A stretch of 64,000 nt of DNA, from assembly GCA_030015575.1 (NCBI GenBank), contig CM057339.1, positions 777,868,809 to 777,932,808 of the forward strand. The letters run 5' to 3'. Every line of letters begins with the position of its first letter. The first letter of the stretch is position 1. The DNA comes from Agapanthus africanus. Its lineage: Eukaryota; Streptophyta; Magnoliopsida; Asparagales; Amaryllidaceae. This document shows positions 56,803 to 64,000 of this stretch, one piece after another. A model generated the notes under the pieces. That model ran no database searches. It was given only the letters and a program-made list of their open reading frames with translations, and had not been told where the DNA came from. The position numbers and the translations under genes are program-made.

Positions 56803-57039
56803 TGTATTAGCGATATGTAATAGCAAGTAAAACATATACACATGAATGATAAAGCAAACCATATAGCATACTATCATCTCGAGCAAGAATGTTCTATCCA
56901 TATAGGTACATGTACAATTATAATAATTGCTTTTAGGGCGCCCATATCTAACAATCTTCCACTTGCAGTTAGGGCCAATTATTGCAGTATTACATACCAA
57001 ACTTCTTTAACAACAGTTTTACAAAATGTATTTGAGAAA

Positions 57040-57871
57040 CAGTCTTAGTGAGTGGATCTGCTACAATGTCTCTAATAACTTCTCTCTTTATCTTAATCTC
57101 ATGGAGATCAACCGTCTCCTGAATCAAGCGATACTTGCCTTAGAACTTGTCTGGATATCTGATAGGACCAAGTTCAGAAATGAACTTATTTATCCAAATA
57201 GCTTCTCAGGCAGCATCATTGGCTAAGTCATACTCAGCATTCAGCGCCATATCTGCCTCAGTATCCTTCTTGGAACACTTCCAATATACTGATCCTCAGT
57301 GAAGGGTAAACTTATAACCCGTGATAGACATTATGTTATTTATGTCATCTTGGAAGCTGGAATTGGTAATCGCCTCCATTTGAAGGCTGCCATTACCATA
57401 CACCAAGAACATCTCTTTAATTCTTCTCAAGTACTTGAGAATGTTCTTCACCGCTATCCAATGTTTCTCCAGAGAACTTTTGTGATTAGAAAAGTTTGAC
57501 CGATTGTTGCGTAGGAATATCATTTCCTATCAGGAGAATGTCATCCATATACAATAGGAGGAATGTGACAACACTCCCTATAACTTTCTTACAGATACTT
57601 AGTTCATCTTTAATTTTGATAAAGTCAAACTCTTTGACTGTCACATCAAAACAAATTATCCAACTCCGCGATACTTGCTTTAGTTCATAAATGGACTTAA
57701 GCTACTTGCACACCTTTCCGCTACTCCCACTGACTACAAAGTCCTCTGGCAGAGTCATATACACGCTTACTTTAAAATATCTATTTATAAAAACGTTATT
57801 GACGCCCACCTGTCAGATCTCATAGTCATGAAACATAATAATGGCAAGTTGTATTCGAATGGACTTCAGCA
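57040..57871 (-). pseudogene. Copia RT and RNase H fragments (element G)
   Basis: The frame 57296-57523 contains HWIAVKNILKYLRRIKEMFL and VYGNGSLQMEAITNSSFQDD of the RNase H region. It is joined directly to RT: 57515-57560 reads on the minus strand YMDDILLIGNDIP, the catalytic box in its YMDD form, so the segment between RT and the connection domain has been lost. 57600-57871 holds decayed upstream RT (LMTLPEDFVVSGSSGKV region). Integrase and protease are cut off by I at 57872. Below 57240 RNase H decays into unreadable frames. Confidence 0.72.
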
Positions 57872-59300
57872 TGTTGGGTTATACTAGTGCCTTAACCATC
57901 TACCGTGGCCGTTTGCGGAACAAAATTTTTCCAGGTTTCAAAAAACTGGCGCTAGAATAACCCGATGTCGGATCTACCAAAAACCTAAACTAGCTAACAT
58001 AAGAGGAGCTAACAACTATGATAGGAATTCTCACCCAAGGATCCGTGTCCTTCGATCTTTTTCCCTCTTCGTTCGCTCCAAGTGATCTCCTTGAATGAGC
58101 TTGTTCTTCTTTACTTGCTCCTTCGATTCTCCGGGATCGAGCATGTTCGTCGGTCCTCATCCGTCGAAGATGATCCACCCGAGAGATATAGTCCATGGTT
58201 CTAGCTCTACACTAAGTATCAAGTGGAGAAACTAGAGGCTTTAGATTGCTAGTCTAAAGAATCTAGGATGTAGTGTGAGGTTCTTTGTGTGTGTCTCTAT
58301 CTCACTTCCTCTCTTGATTCTCAACACATGAGAGCGTTGAGATGAGGTAGAAGATGAAGGTGGAGGAGCTCAAGAACAAGAGAGGAGAGTGAAGTGAAAT
58401 GGTGAGCTTAGAAAATAATGAAGCATACATGTGAGAGAAAATCCTCACTTTGGTTTTGTAAAACAATTCTTACCGATATAATATACCAACCATGCTTCAA
58501 TAGTTGACACAAATGAATATAAAATTTATTTGTCAATACTACTGAGGCATGGTTTTCACCATACCCCCCTTACCTTACTTTACACCTCATTATCCATTTA
58601 AAAACAAATGGAAGTAACCAAAATGAGGTGTCCACCTTCTAGAATGTTTTCCGTATAAAATACGGATTACATTCTACTGTATATACATACCTGCATTTGT
58701 ATAAAAATATGAATAACCGAAGAGATAGAATAACACAAAAAATATAATACTAGAATATAAATATCGAAATACATATATGTAAATTATTAAATCAATACTT
58801 GATTTAATAATTCGGCTCAATCCCGAGCTGGCTAGTATTATCAACTGTCCGATCGAAAGTCCGGGTACATAGTACAATCAATCGATCAGAACCCTGCACG
58901 TATCCAATATGGCTACTACATCATTTCGTCTAAATCAGGGAAACCCTCTGTGTGGGACTCTAAACACTCGAAAGTACGCCGGCAGTGAGTTACTGGATAA
59001 ATCCATAACCACAAGCACGTCAACGGCACTAGCTGTACGTAACGGCTACCCGGATACTTGTCGAAAAGGAAGGCAGACGAGCAAACTCATCCGGATCCCT
59101 ACTGAACCTATCTGTGACAATTAATGTACAGTCCGGTCTCTTCGTCTGAGAGCATCGCATACCGGGTCTAGGGGTAGTAAACGTCAGACCCTAATAACCC
59201 GATAATTCGTGCTGATGCAGCTCAGAACCAATCCGGGAAACTATTGATCAACCTATTAGTAAATCCCAACTTCCTTGTCCAAGGTCTTATAGTCCTGGCT
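57872..59300 (-). mobile_element. I: copia-type LTR, minus strand, cut by J
   Basis: TGTTGGGTTATACTAG at 57872 interrupts G's RT after the ATGGACTTCAGCA codons. The downstream part carries the shared U3 blocks (AACCCTCTGTGTGGGACTC at about 58932, CCGGTCTCTTCGTCTGAGAG at about 59123). J interrupts it at 59301, so its other end and TSD lie outside. Confidence 0.8.
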
Positions 59301-59416
59301 TGTAACATCTCCAATTTCAGTGTACATAAAATTGTTTAAAAGTTAATGTACAATTTGGGTATTTACAATTCCTGTGAATGCTATAAGAATTTGTTTTGCT
59401 TTAAAACAGCAAGAAG

Positions 59417-59486
59417 GAGCTTGTAGCTTATTGGTAAGACCTTGTACTGCTGAGACATAGCACCCGAGTTCAAGTCCCATAAGCCA
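59417..59486 (+). other. tRNA-like sequence within J's LTR
   Basis: TAGCTTATTGG (59424-59434) resembles an A box and GAGTTCAAGTCCC (59466-59478) a B box, about 31 nt apart as in tRNA genes. The outer GCTTGT and ATAAGC could pair in part. The T-arm stem is poor, so this is at best a tRNA-derived head (SINE-like or pseudogene), not a working tRNA gene. Confidence 0.4.
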
Positions 59487-59865
59487 CATTATCTTTTTGT
59501 TTTAAAATTTCTTTTGATCTTTTTAGAAGTCCAAGAGTCTACACGTGCACTACACGTAAACTGAAAAGACACTGATTATTTAAACATGTGCACTGAAGAA
59601 TACGAGGCGAAACCTAAACCTGACACTAATACCAACACCAACCGTCGGGAATGGGCCGGCGAAATGCCCAAATTTCCTGATACCAATAGATCCAACCGTG
59701 GGGAATGCTCCCATCTTCTCACCCCCGTAACCTTTCAGCTACCCCACTTCCCCTAGGCTGTTTATCTTCTTTGCAATCAACCAGAGTATTTAAAATACCT
59801 CTTTAATCCCATTTTTAATACAAATTTCAATTCCCCCATTCAATACACCAAACCCTAATTTCTCC

Positions 59866-59873
59866 TATAAATA
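59866..59873 (+). promoter_or_regulatory. TATA box of J's LTR
   Basis: TATAAATA followed about 30 bp later by CACCCCTCCTCACTCAC, a pyrimidine-rich start region. Confidence 0.6.
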
Positions 59874-61959
59874 CCAAACCTCATTTCACCCCTCCTCACT
59901 CACAATTCCCTGCCAAAACTCTCAAAAACTTTCAAGTCCTAATTGTGTGCAAGTGGAGTTAGCGAAGGGCGAAGCTCCGGCGACGATACAAGGAGTTTCC
60001 GGTAATAAAACGACGGCTTGAAACATTCCGTAGTTCCTTCTCCCTCTCCTCTACCACAAGCCAGTATGTCCCTTCTTTCCCTCTCATCTCAAAATCTAAA
60101 ACTTTCAAAACATAAAACCCGACGAAAGCAGAGTTAATCTGACTTCTGATTCGGTTCTTCTTCAAAACTCAACTTTTCTTAATCTAGATCATACCATACT
60201 CTCACAAATTGTTTAACAAACATTAATAAATCTATTAAAATAAGTTTCACCATAAAGGAATCATTTTTGTAACTTTAATCGTACTTTTACAGAAAAATAC
60301 CATATATTTTAGTTTCGACATAATAACTTTATTCCTTGCTATACCCTTAGATAATTCATGAGGTAATGACCTACCTCACCACAACACACATCTTTAACAT
60401 AGCACGATGAATCTTAGGATAATAGAATACGGGAAAATTCGACTTTACAAATAAATACCCTAAACTTACAAAACCGTTTTCTTTAAAAAGTGTATTAAAT
60501 ATTTCCATACAATTGCGCCTCTACAACCCATTTTTGGGGACACCGTTCGGGATGGTGTGGATTATCGCACATCCTCGGGCCTAGTAGAGCGAGATGCAGA
60601 CTTTCGAAAGGAGCATTCGATCTCGATGGAATTTTTATACATTTTCTTTAGAAAATGAGATTTCTACAAGAAAATAAATAAATTATTTTCATTAAATATA
60701 TATAATTCTATTATCAAAATATCTATTTTAATTAAATAAATATTCCAAGTTTTCTAAATTAAAGAAATCACCATTACATGAAAATACCATCCAAATACAA
60801 CACAAGTACAATATTTCAATAAAATACCATATATTATGAAATTAGGTTTTACTAACTAGAAATTTCACATTTATAAAATATACATCTATGAAAGCCCTAA
60901 AGTCGATAATTAAATACTTTAGGTGTATTTTGAAAATTATATCAAATTATTTTTACATAAACTCTCTCAAGTTATACTAAATTACAATAAGGACCCTAGT
61001 AAACATAGGTTTAAGTGGGACCAGTCTCTTGAGCCTCAGGGAGCCGGAGATATGTGTGCTTGCCTATTTAAGGTAGACAATCTAACAAATGGTGTTATCA
61101 ACACGGTAATTATCTTGGAAAAAGACATAAATCCTGCCGTCCATGTGCAGCAGTTACTGATAATATCAAAACTAATCTAGGACTTCAATTTCTTTTCTAA
61201 GTATCCGGCTCAGACCGAGTCTCAATCTAATCAATCTGACTTGAATATGATTCAAGTATAAACTACAATTCAATATGAATCCATATATTCAATCTATTCA
61301 ATCTATACAACTTGACTAAACCGAATCATGGATATACTCCATTTACATGTCCATCCATTATATCCGTTCCATTATTAATATCATGGTTCCGGCAAGTCAT
61401 CCATATACAATTTACAATACAAGACAATACATTACAAACAATACAATTAAGACATCGTGGGGTTTATAAGGGGTAGATTGGTACGTGAGGTGTTAAAAGT
61501 GGCACGAGACTGTAACCATAATACACTTAACCTGAATATCCATTGCCGTTGTACCATGGCTGAACGGTTCCTTGTGCTCCGTATACCTTAGTCTCCGAAA
61601 TAGCGGGACTCTTCTCGTATACATTGGCATTTTCTGTACCAAGGTACAAACAACAGCGTTAACAATATAATACAAGTTTAAAAGTTACATTCTCTTTCTA
61701 TCTATTCTGTTTATACCTATTCTTTAGGAATTACCAAGCGATTGTTCACTGACGACATTCCTTTCTTCTTTCTTTGGAATGTTGTTAGGTGGATTGGACC
61801 TTCTGGAGACAGAGTCCAGCAGCGAGGACTTGGATCAGATAGCCTTCGACCTAGAGCTCTAGATTACTTGTACACATTTTCATTTCTGTTATGCCATTGT
61901 TTAGGCATTGCTTTCATTCCATGTATTTACATTTCAGCTGTATTGTAAAAACAATGTTT

Positions 61960-61969
61960 AATAAATAAA
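61960..61969 (+). terminator. Poly(A) signals of J's LTR
   Basis: Two overlapping AATAAA hexamers (AATAAATAAA) about 140 bp before the LTR end, followed by a GT-rich stretch. Confidence 0.55.
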
Positions 61970-62269
61970 GTTGTTGTTCATTTATATCTTGTCTCTTGTG
62001 TACTTTACTTTATATTGCTTAGATACGCTTAGCGTGTTTACTTCTGTGTAAATGCATAGTGGACCTCGTCGCGCCCTCTGCCTGTACACCGGGAAGCGGG
62101 GCGTGACAGGTTTTGTTGGTGGCCCATGCAGGTTAGTTCTGCATGGACAACATAAGCATTATAACACAAGAACCAGCAACTAAAAACATTCTTTACAATT
62201 TATATTCCTTGAATCTTCCAATTCCATATATTTTGAATCTGTCCTAACCTAAATTTTTCTTTCAAGGTT

Positions 62270-63538
62270 ATGGATTCCCCAAACAACACCAGCACAAATG
62301 TGAACAACACTCCCCCACCTTTACCGCTTACACCTGCCGTCGCTGCTCCGATCAATGAGTAGACGATCTTGCTTGAGACGATCCGCAGCCTTCTAGAAGG
62401 ACAGCAGCAGCAGACTGCTGTCTTAATGAACCGTCCAGAGGCGGAAGCACCAGGGGTAAAGCAATTCCAAGCTTTACACCCCAAGAAATTTTCCGGGAAA
62501 GTGAGCCCTGTAGAAGCTGAGGAACGGGCTCAAGGTATTGAAGATGACCTGGCAGCAGCACAAGTGCCGGAGGTCGCTTGAGTTCGAGTTGCAAAGCTGC
62601 AGCTCACTGACAATGCACGGGTGTGGTGGAAAGCGGAAGAAATCCGTCTCACCCAGCCGATCGAATGGAATACTTTCCGCGATATGTTCGACACAAAGTA
62701 CTTCCCCGAGACTGCCAGATTTGATATGGAACAGTTGTTCATCCAACTACAACAGGGTTCAATATGGACCAAATCCGTGGATGAGTATGATGCTGAGTTT
62801 ACCATGCTCAGTCGGTAAGATACATCTTAATATTTCGATTTTAGAATAACATATATTACACAACTAACACAATACCTTAACAGATTCGCGGCACACTTGA
62901 TACCGAAGGATGAGATCAGAGCCCGATGATTTCAACAAGGGTTAGATCCGGAAATCCAAGCTACGTTAGCTACATGAGACTTCCTGACCCATAAGTTGGC
63001 TCTGAAAGCAGCCCGTCTATATGAGGTGGTGGTAAAGATGAAGGGCAGACCTCAATCTGCCGGAATTAAGCACCCTGCCAATCAAATGGCAGGAGGAGCC
63101 TCTTAAAGGCTATCATTTGTGCCCAGGAGACCGGGAGTACCGAACAACTATCTTAGCCCAGCCTTTTTTACCTACTGCAGGAGAGATGGACATCTGGTGA
63201 AAGACTGCTGGCGTGCAAATCGCTTTTGCCTAGTCTGCGGCTCAGCTACTCATGACATCGGGTCTTGTCCTCGTAGACACAACCCATATGCTACACCCAG
63301 GCCAGAAATCACTTACCAGCAGCGCCTAGCCATCCAGTCACCTGCTCCACGACTCATACTACCTGCTCCACCTCCTCGTGGATCGACTGCACCTCCTCCT
63401 CGTCAGTTCCATTAAGCTCAACGGAACGTACCTCAAGGACAAAGGAATGGACAGAGGAATGCTCCTCTAGCAAGGAGGAATGTGCCGACGCGACAGGCTT
63501 TCACAATGACTGTGGAAGAGGCTGAAGCCACCGACTAA
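62270..63538 (+). pseudogene. Ty3/gypsy Gag with intron and two zinc knuckles (element J)
   Basis: ATG at 62270 (MDSPNNTSTNVNNTPPPLPL). The core reads FQALHPKKFSGKVSPVEAEE, LTDNARVWWKAEEIRL, WNTFRDMFDTKYFPE and SVDEYDAEFTMLSR. A 69-nt GT-AG intron (62815-62883) follows, and the frame goes on with FAAHLIPKDEIRAR. Near the end are two CCHC knuckles: the first (TYCRRDGHLVKDC) has lost its leading Cys to Phe, the second (CLVCGSATHDIGSC) is complete. In-frame stops at 62360, 62579, 62927, 62975, 63104, 63413 and near 63537, but no frameshift. It ends at VEEAEATD. Family role: capsid and nucleocapsid. Confidence 0.8.
62815..62883 (+). other. Probable spliceosomal intron in J's gag
   Basis: GTAAGAT at the 5' end and a T-rich stretch ending TTAACAG at the 3' end. 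The exons join within an Arg codon (CG/A), giving LSR-FAAH, which matches the usual gypsy Gag text at this place. Unspliced, the frame stops at once. Confidence 0.7.
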
Positions 63539-63638
63539 GTCATCACCGGAAACACTTCCCTTTCAAATTCTCTTTCAATCTATAGACATACCTATATACA
63601 TTTTCCCTTATACCTAAAACATATCCAATATAACTTAG

Positions 63639-64000
63639 GTACACTCTTAGTAGCCTCACTCCCTGCACTAGCACTCTTCGATACTGGAGCATCTCATTAC
63701 TTTATGTCTTAATGGTTCGTCCGAACTCATGCGATTTCAGTCAAACCCCTCGTATCCAACTGGAATGTCAGTTCAGGGAACGGCGTTCTAAAGGCAGTAA
63801 TGGGATACGACATGTGTCCAGTGGTCGTCTGCAGCAGAGAATTCTATACTGACTTCAAGGTGCTGGACATATCGAACTTCGACGTCGTCTTGGTATGGAT
63901 TGGTTTGGAACATTCTATGCTACCATTGACTGTCGTCAAAGGAGGGTATTATTCGAGATTCCAGAGCATCCAGTCTTTTATTTCAAAAGTGGAGAGCGTA
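63639..64000 (+). pseudogene. Ty3/gypsy aspartic protease, partial (element J)
   Basis: TLLVASLPALALFDTGASHY gives the retropepsin active site, Asp codon 63680-63682, followed by FMS and a TAA. The frame goes on with WFVRTHAISVKPLVSNWNVS, VVVCSREFYTDFKVLDISNF and DVVLVWIGLEHSMLPLTVV, where this group normally has DVILGMDWL-like text. The sequence stops at the window end. 63549-63638 between VITG and TLLVA does not encode protease-like sequence and may be a second, mutated intron. Confidence 0.75.

Larger units (their letters stand above)
52893..57871 (-). mobile_element. G: copia element, minus strand, interrupted by H and I
   Basis: The 3' LTR starts (plus reading) TGTTAGGGTCGCAACAC at 52893 and ends CTAACA at 56953, with H inserted at 54735-56802. 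It is followed by a minus-strand PPT (56954-56968), RNase H and RT. The element continues on the far side of I, beyond the window, so the second LTR and TSD cannot be seen. A (GA)n run lies at 53490-53530 in the LTR. Confidence 0.85.
59301..62108 (+). repeat. 5' LTR of element J
   Basis: TGTAACATC...GGGGCGTGACA. Contains a tRNA-like piece (59417-59486), a TATA box (59866) with a start-like region, a CCGGCGACG block at 59979 followed by a possible splice donor at 60001, and AATAAA signals near the 3' end. Confidence 0.85.
59301..64000 (+). mobile_element. J: Ty3/gypsy element, plus strand, runs off window
   Basis: A 2808-bp LTR (59301-62108), then gag from 62270 and protease from about 63639. 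The outer TSD would be TGGCT (59296-59300); the right copy is outside. Apart from point stops, gag keeps one frame all the way, so J is the least rearranged element of the right block. No initiator-Met PBS follows the LTR: the bases are GGTTTTGTTGGTGGCCC, which I do not recognise. Confidence 0.85.

Noticed and set aside
59417..59486. Functional tRNA gene
   Set aside because: A and B boxes are recognisable but the T-arm and acceptor stem pair badly.
1..64000. Host protein-coding gene, rRNA or telomeric repeat
   Set aside because: Every long open frame belongs to a retroelement or a low-complexity tract; isolated AACCCTA words occur only in leaders and LTRs; no rRNA-like stretch was recognised.

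Overview
This 64 kb window is plant nuclear DNA built almost entirely of nested, mostly decayed LTR retrotransposons. The evidence is: 5-bp target-site duplications (TSDs) around TG...CA-bounded LTRs, primer-binding sites complementary to plant initiator-Met tRNA, an Athila-type primer-binding site, and Ty1/copia and Ty3/gypsy gag/pol fragments riddled with stops. I see no host gene, rRNA gene or CRISPR array. The host looks like an angiosperm; nothing identifies the species. Element letters below are mine.

Left block (1-45036). The oldest layer is M, a minus-strand Ty3/gypsy element of Tat-like type (gag-pro at 1339-8272, probable 5' flank at 35949-39082). It is cut by L, a partial copia LTR at the left edge; by N, a solo LTR with a TATA box (4483-6017); and by A, a plus-strand copia element (8273-35948, TSD GGTTA). 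Inside A's RNase H lies B, a complete minus-strand copia element (15681-31350, TSD AAAGA). Inside B's pol lies C, a solo copia LTR (18554-24141, TSD ATGCG). Inside C lies D, a 3.4-kb gypsy-type solo LTR (18924-22292, TSD GTTTG) carrying a 40-bp tandem array. This is a five-level nest, M>A>B>C>D. A also ends oddly: after its second LTR come a second copy of the leader and a third, truncated LTR, and the TSD matches only the outermost ends. E, a minus-strand copia element (39088-45036, TSD GGAAC), has lost most of pol by an LTR-integrase deletion fusion.

Middle block (45042-49473). Mostly unclassified non-coding retroelement remnants, with two related short LTRs (47123-47516 and 47654-48192), one flanked by a primer-binding site and the other by a polypurine tract.

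Right block (49474-64000). K is a plus-strand Athila-like Ty3/gypsy element (LTR, primer-binding site, broken gag). It is cut by G, a minus-strand copia element. G's LTR is cut by solo LTR H in opposite orientation (TSD TGTAT), and G's RT is cut by the LTR of I. I is cut by J, a plus-strand Ty3/gypsy element whose 2.8-kb LTR, gag and protease start run off the window.

Three things stand out. First, the leaders of copia elements A, B and E each hold three evenly spaced hairpins whose loop-closing and outer stems differ in sequence but stay complementary, which suggests a conserved RNA structure upstream of gag. Second, 36240-39060 is a string of back-to-back short perfect inverted repeats, many with a TTT loop. 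Third, J's gag carries a 69-nt GT-AG intron whose removal keeps the frame. A and B also share a gag-less arrangement in which a short reading frame replaces gag in front of the protease.
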